Below, piece after piece: positions 18,242 to 26,777 of a stretch of DNA of 64,000 nucleotides; position 1 is the first letter of the stretch; each line of letters opens with the position of its first letter. The DNA comes from Acinetobacter defluvii (GTDB lineage: Bacteria; Pseudomonadota; Gammaproteobacteria; Pseudomonadales; Moraxellaceae): assembly GCF_001704615.3 (NCBI RefSeq), contig NZ_CP029397.2, positions 3,038,001 to 3,102,000 on the forward strand. The letters run 5' to 3'. The position numbers and the translations under genes are program-made. The notes under the pieces are model-generated. The model was not told where the DNA came from. It ran no database searches and was given only the letters and a program-made list of their open reading frames with translations.

Positions 18242-18708
18242 CCATCCTCAAAATCAATCCGAATCGTTTCAAAACGAACTCGACCTTCACGAATCGCTTG
18301 AGCAATGGCTTGTTGTCCTTTGCTTAAGCGTGCGCCTCCACTCTTAATATCAATTAAAACAATTTCAATATTTTCAGCAGCTCCCCCATCATCACGGAAC
18401 TCGGTATAACCATCAAAAACCACATAATCTATCGGATCACCCAAAAATTTGGCATCACTCGGTAGGTATTGAAACTGGGGCATGATTGGTGCTAATTGCT
18501 CTGCCATTTTGCCTTTTAAAACGGCACGACTACTATTGACACTACGCTTTTTTGCTGTAGCCAAAGCTTGTTGGTGTTCTAACTCTAACTCGGCAATATA
18601 ACGTTCATATTCTGCTTTGATTTTGCCATTACGTGTGCTTGATAACACCCATGTCGTTAAAACAATGCCTATACATGCCCCGATCAGCATTGCCATCCAC
18701 AGCGACAT
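18238..18708 (-). CDS. membrane-anchored Holliday-junction-resolvase-like nuclease domain protein
   Basis: A 156-residue protein: an N-terminal membrane span (MAMLIGACIGIVLTTWVL), a coiled segment (KAEYERYIAELELEHQQAL), then a restriction-endonuclease-like fold. SRAVLKGKMAEQLAP, GDPIDYVVFDG and IVLIDIKSGGARLSKGQQAI give the D ... x-D-x-K signature of the Endonuc_Holl family. The usual catalytic residues appear present. It lies divergent from the ParA-like gene. Anchoring of such a nuclease domain to the membrane is characteristic of this small family; its role is unknown. Confidence 0.8.
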   Translation of the reverse strand: MSLWMAMLIGACIGIVLTTWVLSSTRNGKIKAEYERYIAELELEHQQALATAKKRSVNSSRAVLKGKMAEQLAPIMPQFQYLPSDAKFLGDPIDYVVFDGYTEFRDDGGAAENIEIVLIDIKSGGARLSKGQQAIAQAIREGRVRFETIRIDFEDG

Positions 18709-18873
18709 AATTGATTCCTATTTTTTTGTTGCCCTAGGTTTAAAATTAAGCCTAAGTTTTCTAAACTAATTTTCAATGTAAACAAGTCTAAGACTTTTGT
18801 CATCTGTAACCTATGGCTTAAAAAATAATGCTAAGCTAGTGATAGGACGGGCTTGGTGAATCAATTAAAAACT

Positions 18874-19518
18874 ATGAAAACAATTCTCATTGCAAATCAA
18901 AAAGGTGGCTGCGGAAAAACCATTACTGCAATTACGCTTGCATCTGCGCTTGCACAAAAAGGCTATAGTGTGGCACTTGCCGATGCAGACAATCAAAAAT
19001 CCGCTTTGCAGTGGTTAAAACAACGACCAAATGATGCCAATGACATTCAAAGTTTAGATTGGCGACATGAAAAATCGATCGGTGATGCACCTAAAAATTT
19101 AGAATATTTAATTATTGATGCACCTGGCGCACTGACTGGCGCACATGCAGAACAATTGATCAGTGAATGTCATGCGATCGTCACGCCTTTACAGCCTTCT
19201 TTTTTTGATATCGACAGCACCAAACGTTTCTTAAAACATATTCAAGAAATTAAACGTATCCGTAAAGGTAAAGTGGACATTTTATTGCTGGCAAACCGAG
19301 TGAAAGCCAACAGTTCAAGCGCTAAAGACATTCAACAATTTTTTGAAAAAATAGAACAACAACCTATTGCTTGGATTTCAGAACGCAGTGCGTATGGGCA
19401 ACTGGCGATGCAAGGTTTATCTATCTTTGATAAGCATCAAAAAAACTTCGTCCAAATCCAAATGCAGTGGCAACCTTTGCTAGATGCTTTGATTGATGAC
19501 CCAAGCGATTGGTTCTAA
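18874..19518 (+). CDS. ParA/MinD-type P-loop ATPase
   Basis: About 214 residues. The deviant Walker A box QKGGCGKT lies at residues 8-15 after MKTILIAN, with ADADNQKSAL (Walker A') and LIIDAPG (Walker B) following. I use ATG 18874 because the family begins at this point, but a GTG at 18856 with AGGACGGG upstream would add six residues and has the better ribosome site. There is no parB partner beside it, so it is an orphan ParA-like ATPase, perhaps placing a protein cargo rather than a plasmid. Confidence 0.88.
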   Translation: MKTILIANQKGGCGKTITAITLASALAQKGYSVALADADNQKSALQWLKQRPNDANDIQSLDWRHEKSIGDAPKNLEYLIIDAPGALTGAHAEQLISECHAIVTPLQPSFFDIDSTKRFLKHIQEIKRIRKGKVDILLLANRVKANSSSAKDIQQFFEKIEQQPIAWISERSAYGQLAMQGLSIFDKHQKNFVQIQMQWQPLLDALIDDPSDWF

Positions 19519-19621
19519 GCTCACTGTTAAAAAATGATAAGTAGCGCATGTTTTTACATTGCTTGACGCTATTTTTCAGTTAATATGAATGCCTCGATAA
19601 TTCGTTTAATTTGAGAAATTA

Positions 19622-20740
19622 GTGTCTGACTTCACTTCTACATTACAGCGTATTTTATTATTTGGCTTATTATTTATCCTGATTTTTTTAGGATTTGATA
19701 TTATCAAATATTTCATTGTCCCTGTACTTTGGGCGTGTATTATCGCCTATATGACATGGCCATTGTATAAACGCATTTTAAGAATGTGTGGGGAGCATCG
19801 TCCGACATTAAGTGCCTCTATCATGATCACCATGGTGGTTTTGGTGATTGGTATTCCTTTGATTTTTGGCATTTTCATGTTGCAACATGAAGGTCGTAAT
19901 TTATATTTTGATTTGCAACGCCAGTTGGCTTCAGGACATTTAGATGTACCTGACTTCTTGCGCCAACTGCCGATTATTGGCAAAGAAATTTCTCGTATCG
20001 TTCATGAGATCAATCAAAATCCAAGCAGTATTTCTCAAAATATCGGCATCTGGATTCAAGGACATTTAAATTACGGTAAATTTGTTCTAAGCGAAATTTC
20101 CAAGAACCTTATCAAACTATGTTTTGCGATTATGTCTTTGTTCTTTTTTTATCGTGATGGGCAAACCATTTTACATCAAGTCAGCAAAGCTTTAGAAATG
20201 GTGATCGGTCCTCGTGTGCATCATTATCTGGATACGATTTCAGAAACCACACGAGCTGTGGTATATGGTGTGGGCTTAACGGCTGTTGCACAATCTCTGC
20301 TTGCTGGTGTGAGCTATTTTGTCGCAGGTGCGCCAAATCCAATGGTACTCACCATTGTAACTTTTTTAATGGCACTCATTCCATTTGGTCCGCCACTTGC
20401 CTACGGTGCAGTATCGCTGTGGTTATTCTCTAAAGGGATGACCATAGAAGCGATTGGGGTGATGGCATGGGGGGTATGTATTGTCAGTACAGCCGATAAT
20501 GTGATTCGTCCACTGGTTATCTCAGGGGCAACTCAGATTCCATTTTTGCTGATCATGTTTGGCGTTTTGGGCGGTTTAGCCAGTTTTGGTTTAGTCGGCT
20601 TATTTATCGGCCCTGTGATTTTAGCGATTTTATTGGCAATTTGGCGTGAATGGTTGCATGAAACCAGTGAAGCACAACAAGTACCTGATGCAACCATGGC
20701 CTATGACATCGAAAACAATGATTTCAAAGCACCAAAGTAA
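19622..20740 (+). CDS. AI-2E family membrane permease
   Basis: A 372-residue protein starting with GTG. It has about eight membrane spans in the AI-2E transporter (PerM/YdiK/TqsA) arrangement: two N-terminal helices, a soluble region (residues about 80-150, with the LPIIGKEIS segment), then the C-terminal block with SLFFFYRDG, FLMALIPFGPPLAYGAVSLW and IVSTADNVIRPLVISGATQIPFLL, which is diagnostic. Members export quorum signals or exchange ions; the substrate is not predictable. It follows the ParA gene by about 100 bases on the same strand. Confidence 0.9.
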   Translation: MSDFTSTLQRILLFGLLFILIFLGFDIIKYFIVPVLWACIIAYMTWPLYKRILRMCGEHRPTLSASIMITMVVLVIGIPLIFGIFMLQHEGRNLYFDLQRQLASGHLDVPDFLRQLPIIGKEISRIVHEINQNPSSISQNIGIWIQGHLNYGKFVLSEISKNLIKLCFAIMSLFFFYRDGQTILHQVSKALEMVIGPRVHHYLDTISETTRAVVYGVGLTAVAQSLLAGVSYFVAGAPNPMVLTIVTFLMALIPFGPPLAYGAVSLWLFSKGMTIEAIGVMAWGVCIVSTADNVIRPLVISGATQIPFLLIMFGVLGGLASFGLVGLFIGPVILAILLAIWREWLHETSEAQQVPDATMAYDIENNDFKAPK

Positions 20741-20791
20741 CTATTTTCATTTATAAATATTTACATTCAAACACTTATTTCCCACTGTGCA

Positions 20792-20835
20792 ATACATTGT
20801 TGTTTGTTTGAATAATAAAATAAACAACAATGTAT
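20792..20835. promoter_or_regulatory. 14-bp perfect inverted repeat just before sodC
   Basis: ATACATTGTTGTTT (20792-20805) and AAACAACAATGTAT (20822-20835) pair perfectly across a 16-base AT spacer. The right arm ends nine bases before the sodC ATG and touches its AGG ribosome site. It can act as terminator for the upstream permease, as an operator, or as an RNA structure controlling sodC translation. Confidence 0.65.
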
Positions 20836-20844
20836 AGGTTAAAC

Positions 20845-21399
20845 ATGTTATCTCATCAAATTTTAAAATTCACAGCACTCTCTGTATTGCTTGGTTTTAC
20901 AACAGTTGCTTGTACAACTACGTCCCATACTGCAAAAAATACAGCACATGAAACTGTAGATGTACATGCAGTCAGTGCAACAGGGATTGGTGAAAAAATT
21001 GGTACAATTCAGCTAGCAGACAGCGCACAAGGCTTAAAAATTTCAACCAATCTCACGCAGCTACCTTCTGGCTTTCATGGCTTCCACATTCATGAAAAGG
21101 GCTCATGTGAACCTGCTGAAAAAGATGGAAAAATGGGCGCTGCATTGGCTGCAGGTGGACACTTTAATCCAAATCAAGCCCCAGGTCATGGCACACCCAA
21201 TGATGGGCATTTAGGCGATTTGCCTGTGTTAAATGTTGACACTGAAGGTAACGCTAAAACTACAGTCTATGCACCACGTTTAAAACTGAATGATATCCAA
21301 GGCTTAGCAATAATGGTACATGCAGGTGGTGATAACTATTCTGATCATCCAAAACCATTAGGTGGTGGTGGTGACCGAATTGCTTGTGGTGTGATCTAA
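20845..21399 (+). CDS. sodC: Cu-Zn superoxide dismutase, lipoprotein
   Basis: A 184-residue protein from ATG 20845. It converts superoxide to oxygen and hydrogen peroxide at the cell envelope. The signal MLSHQILKFTALSVLLGFTTVAC has a lipobox with C23. Copper and zinc ligands are visible in GFHGFHIHEKGSC, GGHFNPNQAPGHGTPNDGHLGDLP and MVHAGGDNYSDHPKPLGGGGDRIACGVI, and the two cysteines of the conserved disulfide are there. Length is normal for bacterial SodC. A hairpin overlapping its leader may control expression. An upstream in-frame ATG at 20830 lies inside the hairpin and is less likely. Confidence 0.95.
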   Translation: MLSHQILKFTALSVLLGFTTVACTTTSHTAKNTAHETVDVHAVSATGIGEKIGTIQLADSAQGLKISTNLTQLPSGFHGFHIHEKGSCEPAEKDGKMGAALAAGGHFNPNQAPGHGTPNDGHLGDLPVLNVDTEGNAKTTVYAPRLKLNDIQGLAIMVHAGGDNYSDHPKPLGGGGDRIACGVI

Positions 21400-21700
21400 T
21401 ACTTTAAAATACAAAAAATACTCGAACTGTGGATAAGTCTATATTTATTCACAGTTCTCAAAAAGTTATCCCCAAAATATGATTTCTGATTAAAAAATTC
21501 TTTAATTTTGTGACTTAGACTTTTACTCGGATACAATTAAACTTTCTCTCTAAAACAATATCTTTATAGATTTTTTAGCCCTAATCATTGATTATTTTAA
21601 ATATTTTCAAATAGTTAAATATTTCGTGTTTCAACTTTCAATTTGCTTTCTATGTTGATTCAGTTACACTCAATATTCATTCTCATTTCATCCAGTGACC
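21400..21700. other. intergenic region with three DnaA-box-like motifs
   Basis: TGTGGATAA at 21428-21436 is a perfect DnaA box on the minus strand. TTATTCACA at 21445-21453 fits TTATNCACA, and TTATCCCCA at 21466-21474 has one mismatch. The first two sit inside an inverted repeat GAACTGTG ... CACAGTTC. The rest is AT-rich with no gene seen. Confidence 0.55.
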
Positions 21701-21985
21701 ATGAACATCAAAACGCTACGCATAATCGGTTTCTTAGAAGGCATTTCATTTTTATTGTTATTATTCATTGCGATGCCAATGAAATACATGTTTGATAATC
21801 CTATTTTAGTTAAATATGTCGGTATGGGTCATGGTGTACTTTTTATTTTATTTTTAGTAGTTTTATTTGTGGTCTGTGAAAAACAAAAGTGGTCTATTAA
21901 AATATTTATTTTAGGACTGATTGCTTCTATTTTACCTTTTGGTCCTTTCGTTTTTGATCATAAACTCAAAAAATTAGCGCAGTAA
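21701..21985 (+). CDS. DUF3817 family small membrane protein
   Basis: A 94-residue protein. Three membrane spans and the DUF3817 signature: LRIIGFLEGISFLLLLFIAMPMKY at the start, GMGHGVLFILFLVVLF in the middle and SILPFGPFVFDHKL at the end. ATG 21701 begins at the usual point; a GTG two codons earlier is possible. Function of the family is unknown. It is isolated and faces the convergent efflux gene. Confidence 0.88.
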   Translation: MNIKTLRIIGFLEGISFLLLLFIAMPMKYMFDNPILVKYVGMGHGVLFILFLVVLFVVCEKQKWSIKIFILGLIASILPFGPFVFDHKLKKLAQ

Positions 21986-22015
21986 CATACATTTGAGATC
22001 TTCATTTCAAAGCTC

Positions 22016-22034
22016 CCCCTCCTTACAGGAGGGG
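22016..22034. repeat. GC-rich palindrome between convergent genes (REP-like or terminator)
   Basis: CCCCTCC TTACA GGAGGGG is markedly GC-rich for this genome and sits 10 bases before the end of the efflux gene. It may be a dispersed REP-type element, or simply the terminator core. Confidence 0.6.
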
Positions 22035-22043
22035 TTAGGGCAG

Positions 22044-23273
22044 TTAAAACTCTCCCCTTGCTTGACGTTGTTGCATAATTCCTTTTAACAAGCCACGAGG
22101 TATAGTGAACCACAACGCAATCAAGGCAAAGCACGATAACGCATACGCCCACAGATGAAATTGCGCGTATAACATCCGAATCAATTCGATGACAAAGAAA
22201 AAGATAAACATCATCAACACTGAAACCGCAGCTGCCACCGTACCTTTAGAAATATCCGATGACATCAAAGCAAAACGGTATAATACCGAGAAGCTAATAC
22301 CCTCGCCAAAACTGACCAAAGTCATACCAAGAATGACACAGTAGAGAAAATACTCTCGCCAAATTACACCCACGATTAGAATGGCTGTGCCAAGCAACAT
22401 CAAAGGTAAACCGATCAAGACAGTCTTACCCAACGCTAACCGATCTACGATCTTGATCAGGACAATATTGCCAAGGATCAAACCGCCCAAAACAGGAAAT
22501 TGTGCCAAGCCATATTGCAGGCTGCTCAAGCCCAATTCTTCCACCAACATCACAGGAGAAAGTGCGATCCATAACATCAGTGGCATTGCGACCATGGGCA
22601 AACCTAAAGTCATCCCCATAAAGGTTTTATTTTTCAGGACTTTTTTATAATCATCCCAAATATAACTTAAAGGTTGCTTTGGAATGCTAGCCTTTGGCTC
22701 AGGCATTTTGGCTTTCAGACCAAACCAACTCAGAAATGCCAAAAATGCAATCCCAATAAAGCCCCAATGCCAAGAGACATGATCAATCAAAAATGCACCA
22801 ACCACAGGACCGATCAACGGTGCAAGTAAGGAAATATTTGCCATGAGCGCCATGACTTTAATCGCATCTCGCTCTGCAAAACTTTCCTGAATCGCCGCAT
22901 AGCCCACTGCACTGATCACAGACAAACCAAAACCTTGTAAAAACCGCAGTGCCAAAAAGCTTTCGATATTGTGAGTCAATAAAATTAGTAAGCAGGTCAC
23001 TACAAAGAAAATCACACCTGCCAACAGGACTTTTTTTCGTCCTAAACGGTCTGACAAAGGACCCAATAGCCATGCCACACACGCGCCACCCAACAAATAA
23101 AAAGACATGGAAGATGGTGCCCACGCACTGCTCACAGCAAACTCTTTGGTAATCGCAAGCATCGCAGGTTGCACTAAATCATTTCCGATATAGACTGAAA
23201 ATTCAAACAGAACCAATGCCAAAGGAAACATAAAAGTGGCACGGCTCAATGTTGTTGTTTGAGTATTTTGCAT
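22044..23273 (-). CDS. craA: MFS multidrug efflux pump of the MdfA family, CraA-like
   Basis: A 409-residue, 12-span proton-driven exporter. The first span reads LFEFSVYIGNDLVQPAMLAI, keeping the membrane glutamate of MdfA. Loop motif A is GPLSDRLGRKKVLLAG, motif B is LRFLQGFGLS with its arginine, and GYAAIQESFAERDAIKVMALMANISLLAPLIGPVVGAFL matches MdfA/CraA. In Acinetobacter baumannii the CraA orthologue gives intrinsic chloramphenicol resistance, so that is the expected phenotype. The ribosome site ACAGG is seven bases from the ATG. The leader upstream (23306-23378) can form alternative hairpins. Confidence 0.92.
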   Translation of the reverse strand: MQNTQTTTLSRATFMFPLALVLFEFSVYIGNDLVQPAMLAITKEFAVSSAWAPSSMSFYLLGGACVAWLLGPLSDRLGRKKVLLAGVIFFVVTCLLILLTHNIESFLALRFLQGFGLSVISAVGYAAIQESFAERDAIKVMALMANISLLAPLIGPVVGAFLIDHVSWHWGFIGIAFLAFLSWFGLKAKMPEPKASIPKQPLSYIWDDYKKVLKNKTFMGMTLGLPMVAMPLMLWIALSPVMLVEELGLSSLQYGLAQFPVLGGLILGNIVLIKIVDRLALGKTVLIGLPLMLLGTAILIVGVIWREYFLYCVILGMTLVSFGEGISFSVLYRFALMSSDISKGTVAAAVSVLMMFIFFFVIELIRMLYAQFHLWAYALSCFALIALWFTIPRGLLKGIMQQRQARGEF

Positions 23274-23305
23274 GATTGCGCCTGTAAATCATTTTATACA
23301 GTTAA

Positions 23306-23378
23306 ATGCCAACTCCCTCCGACAAGACAAGCACAGTCCAGTCCGATGATTGGCATCGAGAGATAAATATTGAGTTGG
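23306..23378 (-). promoter_or_regulatory. leader of craA with two mutually exclusive pairings
   Basis: In the craA transcript the segment GAGTTGGCAT (complement of 23306-23315), just before the ribosome site, can pair with CCAACTC (complement of 23372-23378) or with ATGCCAA (complement of 23350-23356), but not with both. This resembles attenuation or translational switch leaders. Confidence 0.45.
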
Positions 23379-23559
23379 AAATTTCGTGAGAAATCACGAT
23401 GAGAAACACCGTATTCACAAGGTGTCTAAAAGATTTTTTAATATAGAAAATACACGCAACAAAGCGATTATCTTTATTGGTTAGATATAGCTTAACAAAA
23501 TTTCATGATAGTGACGAGTAAAAATTCACAATTTTACATACACATTTTTAGAAAATGAT

Positions 23560-24453
23560 TTATTCAGTCTGTACCTTTTGAATAAATTTTCCTGCTTTTA
23601 AGTCATCATACGCTTGTAAAATTTCTGTGTAAGTATTCATTACAAAAAAACCTTTGGCATTGATCGGTTCATTTAAAGGTGCTGCAGAAAGTAATAAAAA
23701 TTGACTGTCTTTTATTGCTGTCACTTGCACATTTTCACCATGACTCGACATGACTGCAAGTGCTTGATCTTCTAAAATTTCGTTACTTAACTCTTCATCC
23801 GTAGCATTAAATTGCAGTCTGCCTGTGCGTAGATAGATTAAAGTACTATCGCCCTCATTAGCAGGAAAAATTGCAGTTTGCCCTGCGCATAAATTTATAT
23901 CTAAAACTGTGATGGGCGTATGGGTTTTGGCAATGCCCTGCTGATCTGCATATTGCCCTGCGATCACCCGTACTGTGCCTGCATCATTTTCAAGATGAAT
24001 CACAGGAATATTTTCTTTTTTAAGACTTTGATAACGTGCAGGATTTAATTTATCTTTGGCAGGTAAATTGATCCAAAGCTGTACAATTTCAAATGCACCG
24101 CCTTGTTTGGAAAATGCTTCACTAAAAACTTCTTTATGAATCACACCTGATGCTGCGGTCATCCATTGCACATCGCCCTCAGCAATAATGCCACCACCAC
24201 CCGATGAATCCCGATGCTCAAGCTCACCCTTAAACATCATCGTCACGGTTTCAAAACCACGATGTGGATGCTCACTCACCCCTTTACTCAAATTGGTCGG
24301 TTTTAAAATGCCCGGTCCTAAATGATCAAGCAATAAAAATGGCGAAACGGTATTGCCCAATTCATGATGGGAAAATATGGTTTTGACAGGATGAAAATCT
24401 CCCACTGAAAATATCGTGTCATTGCGATGGATAAAAGCAAGGTTTTTCCTCGT
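23560..24453 (-). CDS. pirin family protein, start codon unclear
   Basis: Bicupin protein of the pirin family, some members of which act as quercetin dioxygenases or redox cofactors. Metal ligands lie in SEHPHRGFETVTMMFKGELEHRDS; the second cupin is degenerate. GTG 24405 would give 281 residues, but homology extends upstream as RKNLAFIHRNDTIFSVGDFHPVK, where no ATG, GTG or TTG exists. An ACG at 24451-24453 preceded at six bases by AAGGAA is at the right place, so either an ACG start is used, the start codon was lost, or a base is wrong. The 5' end is uncertain. Confidence 0.85.
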   Translation of the reverse strand, partial: TRKNLAFIHRNDTIFSVGDFHPVKTIFSHHELGNTVSPFLLLDHLGPGILKPTNLSKGVSEHPHRGFETVTMMFKGELEHRDSSGGGGIIAEGDVQWMTAASGVIHKEVFSEAFSKQGGAFEIVQLWINLPAKDKLNPARYQSLKKENIPVIHLENDAGTVRVIAGQYADQQGIAKTHTPITVLDINLCAGQTAIFPANEGDSTLIYLRTGRLQFNATDEELSNEILEDQALAVMSSHGENVQVTAIKDSQFLLLSAAPLNEPINAKGFFVMNTYTEILQAYDDLKAGKFIQKVQTE

Positions 24454-24488
24454 GTTAGATTCCTTTTTTAATTGATGTTTTTAAAGCA

Positions 24489-25262
24489 TCAACCATAAAA
24501 ATGCTGTTTTAAACTCAAACTATATTCAGTTAAATATTGCTGTAATTTTTCCACATCGTTGGTCGATTCAATCGTTCGTAAATTCAAAGCTTCAATTTTA
24601 TCATTCAACAATTTTAAAATTTGCGTCTGTTCTGTTTCAGGGACTTGCGCCTTTTCTTTTTGCTGTTTTTTAATTTCCAAATAATCTTCTGCCCAATGGC
24701 GCAGTGGATCATTTGCATCAATCTGCTCAAATAACGTGGTAATCAGTAATTCAGGCATGATTTCTTGCGTTGCAAGCTCGGCTGACATCAGCCCACGAAT
24801 CGAATAAAACACTTTTTTATAGGTAAAATTATCAGCTGTTTGCATCACATTCATCCCGCCTTTGGCAAGCGATAAGTAATGGTAATACAAAGCTTTATAA
24901 TCTATTCGCTGAAGTAAACCATCACGAAATTTTTCCCATTCAGGGAATTGGTTAAAATAGATAATATGCGCACGTACCCATTCCAAAACGGTTGGATTGC
25001 TTTTGGCGAGTAGCCCAAACATTTTGTTGAGATCAAACGATACAAAGTCAAAATCGCCATCCATAATTTCGATCAGGTCACGGTGTTTGCGATAGTCGTA
25101 ATATTGCGTTTTGGATGGCAGATGAAAACCACGCACATCGTAATCGCTGTCAGGGCTTGCCATGCCCCATAAACGGCTGCCACTTTCGATATAAAACAGT
25201 GGGTGTTCATCTCGGTGTTGGAATAGGTTTTGGATTTCTTGTTGGATGTTCATTGTTTTCAC
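24489..25262 (-). CDS. RlaP-type nucleotidyltransferase (DNA polymerase beta-like fold)
   Basis: A 257-residue protein. IESGSRLWGMASPDSDYDVRGFHLP near residues 25-50 is the GS-x10-D-x-D signature of polymerase-beta-like nucleotidyltransferases of the RlaP/PF10127 type, followed by FDFVSFDLNKMFGLLAKSNPTVLEWV. Such enzymes are linked to RNA repair and some phage-defence loci. The GTG start overlaps the abiH stop (GTGA); ATG 25253 is an alternative. It is therefore translationally coupled to abiH. Its nucleotide and target are unknown. Confidence 0.82.
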   Translation of the reverse strand: MKTMNIQQEIQNLFQHRDEHPLFYIESGSRLWGMASPDSDYDVRGFHLPSKTQYYDYRKHRDLIEIMDGDFDFVSFDLNKMFGLLAKSNPTVLEWVRAHIIYFNQFPEWEKFRDGLLQRIDYKALYYHYLSLAKGGMNVMQTADNFTYKKVFYSIRGLMSAELATQEIMPELLITTLFEQIDANDPLRHWAEDYLEIKKQQKEKAQVPETEQTQILKLLNDKIEALNLRTIESTNDVEKLQQYLTEYSLSLKQHFYG

Positions 25263-26596
25263 GTTTGAGGTAGTTCTACAGGTTTTATATCATTAATTTT
25301 GGCAATATCAGGATTTTTTTCAAACTTAAGCCAACCTTTTTTCATCCATAATTCAACTTTATCATTTCCTAAAATTAAAAAAAGATTTGATAATAAATCA
25401 AAATAAGCTGCCTTATTAAAAAAATAAATTATAATTTTTACTTGCTCTTCTTTTTCATTTAGAGAAAAAATTTCTTTAATATAATTCCCATCTGATTGAT
25501 CTAAAGAATGTCCCCAAATAATTATATTCAAATCATAACCATCTTTATAAAAATCACCCCGTGCATTTTTTATTGTATTCATCACTTCATTATCTTCTAG
25601 AATAAAATTATAATTTGTCTCTTTTATTAGTTTTTGATGGTATTTTACAAAGCCATAAAAATTATATTTTTCTAAAATTCTTCTATCTAAATCGGATACA
25701 CCCAATACCATATTAGATTTCTCCACATCCCCATGCAAAAAATCAATATTACTACAACCATATAATTTTTCTGATGTTTTTGTATAATTAAATGAGTAAA
25801 TTTTTAATAAATTTAAATTATTCATAATATGAATATCATTTAATTTATTTTTATTATCCAATCTTTTTAAGATAATTAAATATCCTTCAAATAAAACTAT
25901 AAAGTCATCTAATTTACATTGTAAATCAAAAACAACCTTTGGAAAATTAAATTCACAATATGACTTAAATTCAGAAATATATTTATTATTTAACTCATAT
26001 TTTGAATTATTCCAGTTTTGATTGCGTTCTATCTGGATAGGATGTAAAACATTTAGCCCTGCACTATTAAACCCTTCTTTTTGAATGTAAAAATTACCAA
26101 TTAAAATATTTAATAAACTTAATATGTAACTTTCTTTTTTCCTAAGAATAACATGAGAACTATCAGTACTATATTCCTTATGCTTGATAATTTTTTAGAA
26201 AAAATCAGTAGTTTTTTGAAGTTGTTCTAATTGCTCAAAGAAATTAAATACAATTTGTAGCGCTTCTTTAATTTTCATTTCAAAATCAATCCATGTTTTC
26301 ACTTCTCGCACATGATCTGAGAAATACTGATACCAAACATTATCTTTCAATTGCTCTTTTAATTCTTTAACTCGGTCACTCGAAATTTTTATTTCATCAG
26401 TGTGATACATTGCTTTTGTATAACCAAAGAAATAATCCTCTTTCTCATACAACGAACCAAACAAATCATCAAACCCCATATCACCTTTAGAGTCATCCCA
26501 ATTTTCAATGGCATCCATTGCCACCATAAAATGATCATACTTTGTCGGCAAATAGTGCGAAAGATCAAAACCGTTACCTACAATCAAAATATTCAT
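25259..26596 (-). pseudogene. abiH: AbiH-family abortive infection gene interrupted by one stop codon
   Basis: The first 133 codons start MNILIVGNGFDLSHYLPTKYDHF, the N-terminal nucleotide-binding-like motif of the AbiH family, and end at TAA 26195-26197. The same frame then continues without any other stop through YSTDSSHVILRKKESYI, and includes LLKIYSFNYTKTSEKLYG, FLHGDVEKSN and IIIWGHSLDQSDGNYIKE, which are the C-terminal AbiH motifs, to the stop at 25259. One base change (for example GAA to TAA) explains it. Restored length is about 445 residues. The AT-rich composition suggests horizontal origin. AbiH proteins abort phage infection in lactococci by an unknown mechanism. Confidence 0.85.
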
Positions 26597-26777
26597 TTAT
26601 TGTTATTTCCCAAATAAAAGTATCACGTCAGATAGATGTTAATGAGGACACTTTTCCACATTTCAAAAAGAAAACTTAAACTTTAGAAACATCTACAACT
26701 TACTCAACTTAACACAACAGATAAGCCATTTTTGCTATAAATACTCAACTAAATTCAATCATATATTTTAACCAAAA

